From: Molanna angustata
Taxonomy: Eukaryota > Arthropoda > Insecta > Trichoptera > Molannidae
Assembly: GCA_963576475.1 (NCBI GenBank)
Contig: OY754969.1
Coordinates: forward strand, 25,440,318 to 25,504,317
Direction: 5' to 3'
Length of the DNA: 64,000 nucleotides
Made by a program: the position numbers and the translations under genes. This document shows positions 23,175 to 33,913 of this stretch, in pieces. The notes below the pieces were generated by a model. The model was not told the origin of the DNA. It saw nothing but the letters and a program-made list of their open reading frames with translations, and did no database searches. How positions within the stretch are numbered: position 1 is the first letter of the stretch; each line of letters begins with the position of its first letter.

Positions 23175-23636
23175 TTTTTTTTTTATATATAAAAAATGAA
23201 TATGTCCTTGTTAAACAAGTACGTATACATCTTCCTACGTTCCCTAAAATAAGAAAATAAATGCTTGTGCTATAGGTGAACGAAATCGGTCGAGGCAGGA
23301 TTCGAATTCGCGACCATTGGACTACTAGCCCAGCGCGCTATTACTAGAGTCTACAATCTGAATCTACCCGTTTGCATTCTGTTTCCGGTTGGCTCTCTGA
23401 TTGGTTGAGATCTCGTAGTATTAAGTCAAATGAGCTGTGAAATTTTATATTAAATGCGAAAAATTAAAAGAATATTATATATTTAATTTATAATAATTTA
23501 TAATTCAATTTATAAAGCAACTCGCTCACGCGAGTCGTTATTATTATTATACACAAACTTAAACCTAACCTAAGAATGCAGAAAAGAAACTCAGGGGCTA
23601 GACGCTACTCGCGCTAACCGCTCTGCCATCGACCCA
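23175..23636 (-). mobile_element. SINE1 copy split by a 269-bp insertion
   Basis: On the minus strand the tRNA-like head occupies 23610-23636 and 23286-23340, with the body down to the T-rich tail at about 23175-23190. The head is cut in its A-box/anticodon region by foreign sequence at 23341-23609. Joining across the gap restores the SINE1 order. Confidence 0.85.
23341..23609. mobile_element. 269-bp insertion in SINE1 with 7-bp target duplication
   Basis: It is flanked by CGCGCTA at 23334-23340 and 23610-23616, which is single copy in intact SINE1. The ends are weakly inverted (ACTAGAGTCTA versus AGTAGCGTCTA). The interior has a GCTCACGCGAGT hairpin and an AACCTAACCTAA stretch. No coding. 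A small non-autonomous DNA element is my best guess. Confidence 0.6.
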
Positions 23637-23639
23637 CAA

Positions 23640-24103
23640 TATGTACCTATTATATAAAAAAATAATTAATATATTTGATTTTATGTACATTATTCTGGTT
23701 CTTATGTATATGGAAAAATTGTTTCAAGCTCATTCAAAATATATGTTATGATATACATTTTCTACATAATAAGTGAAATCATGTAAGTGTTATGATTGAT
23801 GGAAATCAACTTTTTTCGTGGTTTAGGCCTATCACCTTAAATTATGATATTGGAGATCGTTAATTTCTAAACATTCATTATTTAAAAAAATATATTTTAG
23901 AATTTTATGTATTGCTTCTTGGGTTACAAATTAAGTTTGGCAATCGACCACGAGTTAGACCACGTAGATGGAGAGAAAACTGGAGCTCGGCGTTATAGAG
24001 AGACCTGCGGGAGGGACAAACTTCTCGAAAAAAAACAGGTTCCAAAACCTACTACACGAAGAAGAGGAAGATTCTTGGGTAACTAACAGGATAATGTATA
24101 TTT
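23640..24103. other. No clear feature; faint RT-tail trace
   Basis: Mostly AT-rich. The stretch at 23940-24080 (CGACCACGAGTTAGACCACG then TGGAGAGAAAACTGGAGC) is reminiscent of the GRPR..RW.E..S tails of retroelements but is too decayed to call. Confidence 0.3.
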
Positions 24104-24440
24104 GTCTTCTTCTGCTTTAGTTAGGACTGTGTCCTGTTATTCTCGGAGCCTGCTCTTGTGAAGTGGACGTCCAGCTATCCTTCCATCGTTAAGTGGTCTT
24201 CCAGCGGGTCTGCCATTTGTTATCTCCCCATCCGCTGCCATCTTCACCACTCGATCCGAACCCGCTCTCCCCACATGATCTCTCCAGAATCGTCTTCGTG
24301 TTCTTCCCCATCTCACAACATCTTCGACATCACAGATTCTTCTTATCTCCGAGTTCCTTACTCTGTCACGAAGTGTTACGCCTGCGATGGGTCGTAGAGT
24401 CTTCATCTCAGTATATTTGTCAATTTTTAAATTAATACGC
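24104..24440 (-). pseudogene. RTE-like RT C-terminal relic (EMKTLRPIAGVTLRDR)
   Basis: The minus frame reads KYTEMKTLRPIAGVTLRDRV, RNSEIRRICDVEDVVRWGRT, then WRDHVGRAGSDRVVKMA and GRPAGRPL. This matches a common C-terminal block of insect endonuclease-RTs in which EMKxLRxIxGVTLRDR precedes a basic GRP tail. The 5' part of the ORF is absent. It abuts a plus-strand CR1/Jockey-like fragment at about 24465. Confidence 0.7.
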
Positions 24441-24464
24441 ACCTGATAACACATACTGTGACAT

Positions 24465-24605
24465 AAGATTCCGAATTCTGTGTGTCCACCTTCTACAACC
24501 CGAATCTTTTTAAAACCCGTTTTTTTCTGAGCAGATTGCAAACGCTCCCAACGCTACTTAGTGCGCTTCTTCGGAAGAGTATAATGGACCCAAATCCTAA
24601 GATAT
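24465..24605 (+). pseudogene. Jockey/CR1-like RT C-terminal fragment
   Basis: CCGAATTCTGTGTGTCCACC, TACAACCCG, TTTTTAAAACCCG and CTTCTTCGGAAGAGTA match the 3' end at 60970-61110 closely, with a 5-bp or larger loss and one shift. The peptide would be NSV.PP..N..LFK...F, the tail of the ORF. Confidence 0.6.
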
Positions 24606-24617
24606 TTACAAATCACA

Positions 24618-24656
24618 AACCAAAATTGAAAACACAGTTAAAAACTGTGTCTCCGC
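24618..24656 (-). mobile_element. SINE2 internal fragment
   Basis: TTGAAAACACAGTTAAAAAC and TGTGTCTCCGCCG match the SINE2 body/head junction at 58605-58640. Only about 38 bp remains. Confidence 0.4.
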
Positions 24657-24659
24657 CGA

Positions 24660-25635
24660 CATCAAATATGTTAATGCTACAGAATTTTCTTGTCACATAC
24701 GAAAAATAAGTTTACCCGAGTTATGAAACTTTTTTGGGAGTTAACTTAATGAAACTTTTATCGCCATTTCGGTTCACGTGTGACCCTTTGATTCGCCGCA
24801 ATTTATCCCTTGAACCAGCTAAGGGAAGGGAAAGAGATGAAAAGAGAAGGAAAATATAGGAGAATAGTGACCGCACACAACGCCACTAGCCAACGAACGA
24901 TGACTCATAAATCTCCCCATTTGTTGTAACAGCTGAAATATCCAAGTCTCGAGTGAAAACCATACATCACGTTAGTACCAATCGTAAAGTGTGGATTCAC
25001 ATACAGATGAAAACTTTCATCACAGTAGTACCAACATCACTGTTCACAATGAAAAACACTTACAATTTTATTATGATACAAAATACAAATTGTATGTATA
25101 CCTGAATTGAGACGTATAAATAATAAGTCATTTTAAAATATTTAAAATGCATCTTAGTCAGATTTTTATCGCGTAAATCAAATTTCTACAAGATCCAAAC
25201 AGAATTAAACATTTAAGTTTGAGGGTTATAAAATTTATGTATTATTTTAGTCGTTGATTGTAGGTACCTACATATAGTTAAGACTGTCTAAAGTACCTTG
25301 AAAGACTAGGCGATGTGGTTGTAAGTGTTTGCATACCAGTTTGGGTTTATAGGCAAGGTGATGCAAGCCTGTCGGCAGTCACCACACCTGGTCGAGAGTG
25401 GTTATACCAGTTGGATGGACGTTTAGGTATCAAACCTGTGTGTCCGCCTTTTATTTTAATACAATCAAACGATATCGTGTGTGCGTTGATCGACACGAGA
25501 TAATCGTCTATCGGAGCCTCCGGATAGACGGTTATACGTAGAGATAAATCAACACCCACACAATACCGTATATAATAAAATAATGATTACAGAATAAAAC
25601 TCAGGTAATTTTTGATGGACAGAGATTAAAATATG
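24660..25635. other. No supported gene
   Basis: Contains a more complex stretch at 25310-25560 with a plus ORF (25315-25503) and an overlapping minus ORF (25347-25559). Neither has a recognisable domain. TCGTCTATCGGAG and CTCCGGATAGACG near 25506 form a short hairpin. A decayed repeat is as likely as an exon. Confidence 0.35.
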
Positions 25636-26038
25636 TAACAAGAATATAACTTACTCCTTTAATATTTCTTATGTGTGCAGCTAAGTATAATGACAAACGA
25701 TTAATTTAGTACAAATAAATCAAGTACTTATTTCTAATTATAAATATATTTCGCGGATCTTGAACTATGAACTACGGCTGGGCAGCATAAGAACGTAGCT
25801 GGAGGTCTGGTTGAAACCGAATGAATGTGATTTGGTCATTGGTCATCACTGACAAATGAAGTGCCGGGTCTTGTGACCCCTGACTTCTTCATCTGAAGTT
25901 GCGGGAGCTCCTTATATACCGACTCTGTCGTTGCTCGGTGGGCGTTTGTGGTAGCTCGACGCTCGCGCGTAGCGCAGTGCATCAGGCGTAGCGGCTTAGC
26001 GCTTCGTAGCGATGTGGCGCAATGAATGTTGCCCCACA
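25636..26038 (-). mobile_element. Candidate solo LTR
   Basis: On the minus strand this begins TGTGGGGCAACATTC and ends TTGTTACA, the TG...CA form of LTRs. It is locally GC-rich with short CG-rich subrepeats, then a TATATAAGG box (minus, near 25910) and an AT-rich 3' third, as in promoter-bearing LTRs. No target duplication or second LTR was found, so this rests on composition and ends only. Confidence 0.4.
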
Positions 26039-26040
26039 GC

Positions 26041-26660
26041 GAATACAACAAAATACATCTAGTATGGGTATCTTGGCATAAAGGCATAGAGGGAAACTAG
26101 AAAGCAGATAAGCTGGCCAAAAAGGGATCAGGGCTACCTTTCACTGGACCTGAACCAGCAGTTTGCCTATCTGCAACTACGATTAAAAAATCGATTTAAG
26201 ACTGGAAAACAGTTCAACATAGAGAATTCTGGAAAGCCAGTTGTGATCAACGAGAGACGAAAGAATTCATTGAAGGGCCCTCTAAAAAAAGGACAAGGAA
26301 GCTGTTAAATCTCAGCAGAGAACAATTGAGAACAATGTCTGGTTTATTCACTGGTCACTGTCATTTGAAAAGACACCGTTACATAATGGGGATCGCTGAT
26401 AAACCAAACTGTAGAAAGTGTTAACAAGAGGAAGAAACAGCCTCACATGTGGTCTGTGAATGTACAGCTGTAATGGAATCCAGACACAGACACCTGGGAG
26501 CCTTTATATAAAGACCCAAGGACGTGGGAGACATCTCAATTTGCAAAACATGGGACTTTATTCAAGAAACCGAACTGCTATTGAAATGACAACAATATAT
26601 GTAGATCAATCATGATCGCAGTGCTGGGGCGAAAGGTCCCACTTCTATCCAATAATAATA
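26041..26660 (+). pseudogene. LOA/I-like non-LTR relic: RNase H end plus zinc knuckle
   Basis: The plus frame reads NKIHLVWVSWHKGIEGN, a stop, KADKLAKKGSGLPF (end of an RNase H domain), then RTRKLLNLSREQLRTMSGLF, TGHCHLKRHRYIMGIADKPN, CRKC with a stop, EEETASHVVCEC. The HLVWV..H.GI.GN.KAD block is typical of RNase H in I/LOA/R1-type elements, and the Cys/His motif follows as usual. It ends GGGGCGAAAGGTCCCAC and (AAT)n. At least three stops. Confidence 0.75.
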
Positions 26661-26814
26661 ATAATACATATAGATAAAATTAACACGGTTCAATTATTTG
26701 TACATATATTAAGATTTGTTTTTGATTTTTTTTTTTCGTTAATTTAAAATCGCTGGGCAACTAGGTACTAGGAAATCGTATAAACAACTTTTTTAAATAG
26801 AATTTACGTATACA

Positions 26815-26968
26815 TAATATGTCCTTAAAATAATAATATATTCATCTTCATACACTCCTTAAACTATGCGAATGCTTGTGATATGAGAAAACGAAACCGG
26901 TCGAGGCAGGATTCGAATCCACACCTATTGGGTAGCATATCCAGCTCACTAGCCGTTCTGCCTCTTTT
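26815..26968 (-). mobile_element. SINE1, strongly diverged copy
   Basis: The minus strand keeps the B-box region (GGATTCGAATCCTGCCTCGA) and a body with ACAAGCATTCGC and AAGATGAATATATTATT. The anticodon arm is altered. This is the oldest-looking copy in the window. Confidence 0.65.
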
Positions 26969-27004
26969 AATAGGAATTCTGGTTTTATAATCAGTATTGC
27001 GTAT

Positions 27005-27110
27005 TATTTTTTTTTTCAATAAAAAATGAATATGTCCTTGTTAAACAAGTACATATACATCTTCCTACGTTCCCTAAAATAAGCAAATAAATGCTTATCT
27101 CTTTATATAG
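27005..27110 (-). mobile_element. SINE1 3' body fragment
   Basis: Reads T-rich tail, AAAATGAATATGTCCTTGTT and CATCTTCCTACGTTCCCT exactly as the SINE1 body on the minus strand. It stops near AAATGCTTATCTC, lacking the tRNA head (5' truncated). Confidence 0.75.
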
Positions 27111-27820
27111 GTAGATATCATTATATCGGACATTTTGAATCAGTTGTGTTCATACCAAGTTTTTATTTGATTGTGGTCATTAAATCAAATTGATAACAAT
27201 CTCGCTATAAAATTGTATGTAGAACCTATTTCAATATTACCTGTTTAATTTAATATTCTCCCTCGGGAACTATGTTATAGACGGAAAATTTCAAACAAAA
27301 GAGTTAATAATTTAGATCTTTTAATGTCGACGACAAACTTTGATGAAAAAGTTGAAGCACATTAATAATTTTTGTTTAACGACTTTAAGGAACTTTTATT
27401 ATTTACTTTCTACTTTAAACGAAAGATTGAATATCATTTTATTTGTGTGAGTAATTTAATTATTTTTGTTTGAGAAAAGTAACCATTACTCTTACTTAAA
27501 TATGAACGGGTTTATAATTCGAAGCTGAAAATAATTAATTTTAAAGGAAGACTAGTAGCAGGTTCACACAATGACGAAAATTCTAATATATTTTTAACAA
27601 AAATACATGATATCACTATTCTATTGTTGTGATTCCATTTTTACAATAATTGACGATCATATACTAATACATTCAATATTTTATTATTTATTTACGAGGG
27701 TTTTTTGGTCAAACCATATTAGAAAATGCAAAGTGCACCATTGAAACCATCAAAAGAAATAAGAACATGAAAGTAATAAAATCAAAACTCAAAATCAAAA
27801 GAAGAGGATCAAATTCAAAT
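27111..27820. other. No recognisable feature
   Basis: AT-rich sequence. No domain, RNA or repeat recognised. Confidence 0.35.
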
Positions 27821-28017
27821 CTGGGGGGCAAATCTGGTCCAACCGGCGAAATCAAAACCCTCGTGATTACCCATATCATGGATACAATTATGTATCATAC
27901 GGAGTTCTATGACTTCTAAAGATTTTACAGAACTCTATATAATAATTATATATCCATGATATATGGGTAATCGTGAGGGTTTTGATTTCGCCGGTTGGAC
28001 CAGACTTGCCCCCCTGG
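27821..28017. mobile_element. MITE with ~70-bp terminal inverted repeats
   Basis: The left arm CTGGGGGGCAAATCTGGTCC...GGCGAAATCAAAACCCTCG (27821-27892) is inverted at 27950-28017 with few differences. The central 57 bp are AT-rich. The ends resemble CAGGGG-type hAT termini, but no 8-bp duplication is visible. Confidence 0.65.
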
Positions 28018-28633
28018 TGAAACGAAACACTATAGAGAATCTATTGAAAAAAAAGTGGAAGACTTTTATACAGAATTATATACCTTCTTCAAACGTAATA
28101 AAATCAAATCAAAAACTATATAAAGAAGTTACCTATGCTACAAATACAATTATAAAAATAATTATGTTCTAAATATCATCTCATTTCTTTTTCTTCTTTA
28201 CTTCTTCCCAGTTAATCTAGGGTCGGTCCTTCCTGTACACAATCTCTTCATTTTTCGGTCCATGAATCATGTCAGCTGCTCATCCATCATTCCCTTTTTT
28301 ATAACCAGGATAATCCTTCCATTATTTAAATAAAGTTAATTTAAAATACAATAATTGTGAACAAAATTATTTACAACGGAAACGTCAAGTTACATCTGTA
28401 AGTACAATGTTACACGTCTAGCGTAAAAGACGTATTGCTGTATACAAAATAATTTATGGTTTACTAAAACCAGTTTGATGGTTCATTATTGGGCCAAATG
28501 TTGATATCGGTACACCCCACGGTCCAAAGCTTCCCACTTTCCCCACAAATGGTGTGAGGGCTTATTTATTACTATGTATAAATCAGAATGACTCTCACCG
28601 AAGGGGTCATTTAAAAACTTTTTAGCGTAAAAA
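28018..28633. other. No supported gene
   Basis: Mostly AT-rich. A stretch near 28195-28320 (CTTCTTCCCAGTTAATCTAG, GGTCGGTCC) is reminiscent of dispersed insect repeats with CTTCTTCCCAG starts, but I cannot place it. Confidence 0.3.
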
Positions 28634-28999
28634 TACCTACTTCATGAAATAAAACACGTTTCTTAGTCCCATACAGATGTGAATATCGAGAAAATACCTA
28701 CTTCATGAAATAAAACACGTTTCTTAGTCCCATACAAATGTGAATATCGAGAAAATACCTACTTCATGAAATAAAACACGTTTCTTAGTCCCATACAGAT
28801 GTGAATATCGAGAAAATACCTACTTCATGAAATAAAACACGTTTCTTAGTCCCATACAGATGTGAATATCGAGAAAATACCTACTTCATGAAATAAAACA
28901 CGTTTCTTAGTCCCATACAGATGTGAATATCGAGAAAATACCTACTTCATGAAATAAAACACGTTTCTTAGTCCCATACAGATGTGAATATCGAGAAAA
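28634..28999 (+). repeat. 61-bp tandem repeat, six near-identical units
   Basis: Units starting TACCTACTTCATGAAATAAA occur at 28634, 28695, 28756, 28817, 28878 and 28939, exactly 61 bp apart. Only one substitution was noticed (CAGATG to CAAATG in the second unit). Such uniformity implies recent expansion. The array runs to within about 70 bp of an RT relic. Confidence 0.9.
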
Positions 29000-29065
29000 A
29001 TGTCCAATATAATATATTATCTAAAAGCAAATATAAGTCGGAATATTTTTTTATTTTTTTTTACG

Positions 29066-29545
29066 AAGGCTAGACTCATCAGGGCTCTAATATTCCCGAT
29101 GTTCCTGTATGGTGTGGAAACATGGACACTTAGGGAGTCAGAGCGAAAGAGGACCGATGCTTTCGAAATGTGGAGGCGTATGCTGCGCATCCCATGGAGA
29201 GCCAGAAGAACCAATGTGTCAATTCTAGACGAGCTAAGGATCGAGGATCTATCGACAATATGTTACAGACGTATCCTTCAATTCTTTGGACACATTGCCA
29301 GAAGGGAACCAGACTGCCTCGAGAAGCTTGTTGTGATGGGCAGCGTGGAGGGACGGAGATCTCGTGGTCGCTCACCGACCAGATGGAGCGATTTGGTTAA
29401 GTCCGGTGGGGTCTTCGGTGACTGGTGCTATGCGTTCAGCCCAAAACAGATTGGCATGGAGGCGGGCCATACGTGTGGCGACGGACTACAGCCGCTATCC
29501 TCAGTCATGAGGAAAAGAACGAATGAAATGAATGAATTTTTTAAA
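29066..29545 (+). pseudogene. RTE-like RT C-terminal relic
   Basis: The frame reads ARLIRALIFPMFLYGVETWT, RTDAFEMWRRMLRIPWRARR, TNVSILDELRIEDLSTICYR, RILQFFGHIARREPDCLEKL and RSRGRSPTRWSDL, then shifts. It is the post-palm region of the same lineage as the 2.7-kb relic and is better preserved. The tail has GAATGAAATGAATGAA repeats, a plausible element 3' end. Truncated at the 5' side. Confidence 0.75.
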
Positions 29546-29559
29546 AAAAAAATTTTTTT

Positions 29560-30316
29560 TTCTTCTTCAGCCCTCCGTCGTCCAGTAATGGACATAGGCC
29601 TCCCCCTGAGACCTCCACAGCTCCCTGCCTTGGGCAGATCACATCCATCCGCATCCAGCCGCTCGTCTTATATCATCAGACCACCTTGTTTGAGGTCTTC
29701 CAACACTTCTTTTACCCGTTCTAGGTCACCATTCTAGCACTTCATTAGTCCATCTGGAGTCTGCGGTTCTAGCAACATGCCCTGCCCAGCTCCTCTTCTG
29801 TTTGGCAACCTTTTGGACAGCGTCGGTTTTTCTCTCTTTTAACGAAATACCCAGCATTCTCCTTTCCATGGCTTTGTGTTAATGCTAAATTATGCACTTA
29901 TTTTATTAATCGTAATTGATATTTAAATGTTATTTTTTTTTAATATATACCTATGTCTATTTTTAAGTATGTTTTTTGTTACCTATGATTATTTTGTTAC
30001 TTTATTTTTGTTCTATATTATGTAAATAGTTGCAACTCCCTTCAAAACATGAGTATATCTCTTTTTGAAGGAAGTCATATTATTATAGAGTGTTTTAATT
30101 TCTTTTTTGCTATGTATTTTTTTTTTATGTAAAATATGTCTTTTTGTAATAAATAAAATAAATTTTGTTTGTATACATTAGAGTTTTACAGCCATTCGTC
30201 AGTATCGGGAGAATGCAAGCGTCAAAGACTTTCTTTTTAAGATAATTGACGTACTTCGGATACTTGATGATGTATGAGAGTTCACCAAACGTGGCAATGT
30301 TAGAAGCTTCTTCCAA
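29560..30316 (-). pseudogene. RTE-like RT relic split by an insertion
   Basis: The minus strand from 30316 gives ASNIATFGELSYIIKYPKYV, YLKKKVFDACILPILT, matching the protein at 46.8-47.3 kb. After the insertion at 29882-30160 it resumes with AMERRMLGISLKE and downstream WAGHVA and GRP.RWSDD-like text down to the GAAGAAG tail at 29560. It is several indels away from an open frame. Confidence 0.7.
29882..30160 (+). mobile_element. Retroelement 3'-end repeat with TAAA tail, copy 2
   Basis: Same family as 13085-13345 (GTAAATAGTTGCAACT, GAGTATATCT, TTTTTGAAGGAAGTCATAT) and ends in AATAAATAAAATAAA. It interrupts the RTE relic, whose two halves align to adjacent codons of the 46.8-kb RTE copy, so this insertion is younger than that relic. 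Confidence 0.65.
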
Positions 30317-30369
30317 AACAATCTAAAAAAACAATCTATATAATTACAATAATAGACAAGTGCACTTTA

Positions 30370-30935
30370 CACGGACACAATTTTCAACACGGCCCGGTAT
30401 TTACACGCAACAGTCTATTAAATTTTAACGTAAAAAAAATGTATACAAGATCTCGGGACTTTTTTATTTTAAATTCATATAAAACTAATATAGGATATTT
30501 CTCCCCCCTCCCTAGAATTACTCGCGATTTTAATTTTATATCGTTGTCCAGACCTCTTGTAGATATTTTCTCAGAGTTAAATGAATTTAAAAAATGTATT
30601 TTCTTGCCTTGATTTGTGGAGCTTGTGCAATCTGTGCCCACATAGTATGCAATGCGGGATAGTTAATGTTATGTAGATGCGAATTTTTTTGGTTGTTTCT
30701 TTCCTACCTACTTCGATTATATTTTTGTAAACAAGCGAATGACCCTTGTATGCTTTAATTTATTTTGATTTTATACCTACTACCTTGTATGCTTTTGGAT
30801 TGTTTTAATTTTTATACTTTGAAATTTGAAATGTTATACAAATTTGATGTAATTATTTTTTTATGATTAATCGTGTAAAATAATTGTAGGTTTAATCCTG
30901 TATATTTTACCTAAATAAATAAAATAAAATAAAAA
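30370..30935 (+). pseudogene. Non-LTR 3' end with TAAA tail
   Basis: The plus frame reads KKMYTRSRDFFILNSYKTNI, GYFSPLPRITRDFNFIS and VDIFSELNEFKKCIFLP-stop. It resembles the last ~60 residues of Jockey/CR1-group RTs (R...FFLP....TN.....P..R....N...DIF). A ~300-bp 3' UTR with poly-TAAA closes the element. The minus-strand relic at 60.0-60.6 kb has the same architecture. Confidence 0.55.
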
Positions 30936-33237
30936 TAAAATAAACAACATCCAAAATAGAGGTTACTCCGAGCATCGCTTTAGAGTACCTGCTTTTCACA
31001 GTTTACACAATTATATGTGTAAATGTTTAATATAATATAAATAAATGTATATCGAAAAATTATATAAAAAATGTTTTATATAATATACATGTATATCGAA
31101 AGTTTTGACACTTTCCAAATAAACAAAATACATCGCGAGCGAATGTCATATCACAGATTATATGGTAGTGTGTCACACGTAAAAGTCAACACCAGTGTGA
31201 CCGTTTTCCAAACTGCCGAAAATACCGCACTTGTGGCGAAAATATACTAAAATATACAAAACCCAATGTGAAAAAATACTAAATTTTTTATTGAAAATTG
31301 GGAACATACTAAGAAAACACGCATAAATTTATTGTAAAATTGTTACGTATATATCAAGGAAGAGCTTGGAAAACGAGTAAAACACCGGATAAACAAAATA
31401 ATATAGCGGGGGAGAAAGAATGTGAACCGAGTGAGAAATGGAATAATATGAAATTTGTTATATGTACAGAATAATAATGATCATCTTTGCTGAAAAGTCA
31501 ATGTACCTGATGATCCAAATATTATATTCAAGGCAAAAATATTATATATTGAAAAGATCCTACCAATCTGAGCTGTTCTCGTACTGGAGCTGTAAGTGAA
31601 ACATTTAGCACTGTCACTTAACTAGTTTCAAAAAATTTTTTACTTATAATCGCCCCGTTGATGCACCATGTATGTAAGTACATCTAATGTTGAGATTCAT
31701 TTCATTTTTGTGACAAAATTGGTGCATACCTATATCGAATTAGTCAAATATCACTGAAGTAAAATGTGTTTTTCATAAATACGAAATTCTATAAAATCAT
31801 TATCAGCACCTTTGTCGTTAATAATATGCAAAATTGATTGTCTTTCCATTGTCTTTTTTTTTCAAATTAAAATTTCATTTATATGTGCTTAGGATTTACT
31901 CTGAGAGCTAGTGAAAAAGTTATTTCATACTTACACAAAACAGCGGTATACGATCAATGTTTTATGTAAGTAGTATATTTATATGTGCTGTGAAACATTT
32001 TCTTTTGTGAAAACCCTCTTCAAATTGAGTATAATGGGAAACTTGTGATTCTTTGTACGGAGGTATAGAGTTACTATCGATCTTGCAAAGTTGTTTGACC
32101 AAAAATATAAAAATGTGTCTAGGTATGTACCTCCTATCTACCAACCGAAGAAGATTTAAGAATAAGTTATACAAGCACTTACTTCCTTTTTACTTTTAGA
32201 ATAATAATTGCTCCAGATTTAAGTTAAAGGAGAATACACAAAGAAAATACCGCCGTTATTTTCTTATCGTTTTCTTCCATCATACTTATTTTTGGAGTTT
32301 ACGTTTATTCAGAACTTTTAAAAAAAATATATATAAATATATTTTGGCTGTCAGAGCATTCACGATGCAATTACAAAATAATATGTCTAATTAATAATCA
32401 TACTGAACCCTATCCGTTCCGTACACTTTCCACAAATGGCAGTATTTGAATGGATTTCATACTGACCATCTTTACCTAAAGAATTTTTTCAAAAACACTA
32501 TCGTTTTCAACAAATTCAGTAGGTATACTCAGTGAGTTTGATAAATTGGTATCGACCTATAAAACAATAATTATTCTTATAGTTTTCTCATAATCCAATA
32601 GATCAACAAGGTTGTTCTGGATTGCTAACAGCGCCCATCCGAAACCATTTTCGGGTTTTTAAATAAATATATCTAGGACAACATAATATTGTAGAATCAC
32701 CCCCACGGTATCATTATATGTAGAGTTAGTTAGTGACGAATTTATATATATTATAAATAATATTATTTAATTGTATATATTTTATAGTGAGTATGAATCA
32801 AATATCGCAACATTATGACTCTTACTTTCACTAAGTATATACATTTGAATAAATTTTATAACTTTTATTCACCACAATATTCTCTAAGATCCATCAATCT
32901 GCTGAAAGAAACGCAACATTGAATTATTTGACTTCTTTTGAAGCACAGTTTTTGTTGTCTTAATTTGTTTAAACAAAGTGTATATAGGTGCCTACCTATT
33001 TAAGTCAATTTTTCATATTATTTTTTTCTGATCTATATTCATTCTGTAGTTCCTCTCATTTCTCCTTCTTGTAATAAACTTGTTGGTTATTTTTGTTGCT
33101 ATTTCTGGAAAAAGGTTATTATATACCAATGACAATACTGTTTGGTTAAAAAATATGAATACTTCATGTCAAAAACTTCGCCCGGGTATTTTAATGTACC
33201 TTTATAAAGTAAATATTATATAAGTTGCCATAATATA
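30936..33237. other. Long AT-rich stretch without supported feature
   Basis: No domain, RNA or repeat family recognised. Near 31040-31100 a short direct repeat of ATGTATATCGAAA occurs. ORFs here are low complexity. Confidence 0.35.
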
Positions 33238-33913
33238 CAAGGTGTCTCAAAAGAAAGTTTTTATTTAGTGGATCGATTAAAAAAAAGTAAGCCGTGTATC
33301 GAAAAAATGTTTATTAATTATTAAAGTACACAACTTGGAAATTTATTTCTTAAAAATAATATCGTCCAAATGTAGACCCTCATTTAATCGAACAGTAAAA
33401 TAACTTATGACGGCTCGGCAGGTGGACTCAGTGATGGCTACCATTTCGTGACGGATATTTTCTTTTAAATGCGCCAGGGTAATCGGTTTACAGGCGTAAA
33501 CTTTAGATTTAGGATAACTCCATAGGAAAAAGTACATAGGGGTTAATTCAGGACTGCGTGGAGGCCAATTTATGTCACCTCTCCTGGAGATCAATTTGCC
33601 TGTGAAAATTTCTCGAACTCGTGGCATATGTGTATTGGACGTGTATAATGTTGCTCCGTCCTGCTGGAATCATGTTCTTTGGTCAGGAAATTTTTGCAGT
33701 TCAGGCACCAAGAAGTCGTCTAACATCTCCACATAACGCTCTGAATTCAAATATAAACTTAAATAATAAATAATGAACACTTCCTTGCAACCTGCACAAG
33801 TGGCGAGTTTATTGCCGTATGGAAATTACTTCCAACTAACCATTGTTTCCAGCCCAGAGAAGCAGTATTTGCGAGAGAAATGAATTTAAATAAATTTCTT
33901 TTGAGACACCTTG
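33238..33913 (-). mobile_element. mariner-like element, internally deleted
   Basis: The inverted ends are CAAGGTGTCTCAAAAGAAA on the left and the inverse of TTTCTTTTGAGACACCTTG on the right. TA flanks at 33236-33237 and 33914-33915. It is only 676 bp and keeps the C-terminal half of a transposase on the minus strand. Confidence 0.9.
33343..33740 (-). pseudogene. mariner-family transposase, C-terminal part
   Basis: The minus frame reads ERYVEMLDDFLVPELQKF, FQQDGATLYTSNTHM (second catalytic Asp), NWPPRSPELTPMYFFLW, KSKVYACKPITLAHLKENIR and ends IIFKK-stop. The family motif is PPRSPDLTPxDFFLWG, so the third acidic residue is replaced by Tyr in PMYFF. There is also a stop between PDQRT and FQQDGA. 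The N-terminal DNA-binding region and first Asp are deleted. Inactive. Confidence 0.8.

Noticed and set aside
25315..25559. Overlapping plus and minus ORFs as an exon
   Set aside because: Neither frame shows a domain, splice context or codon bias sufficient to support coding.
28634..28999. CRISPR-like array
   Set aside because: Units are contiguous 61-bp repeats without unique spacers, in an animal genome.
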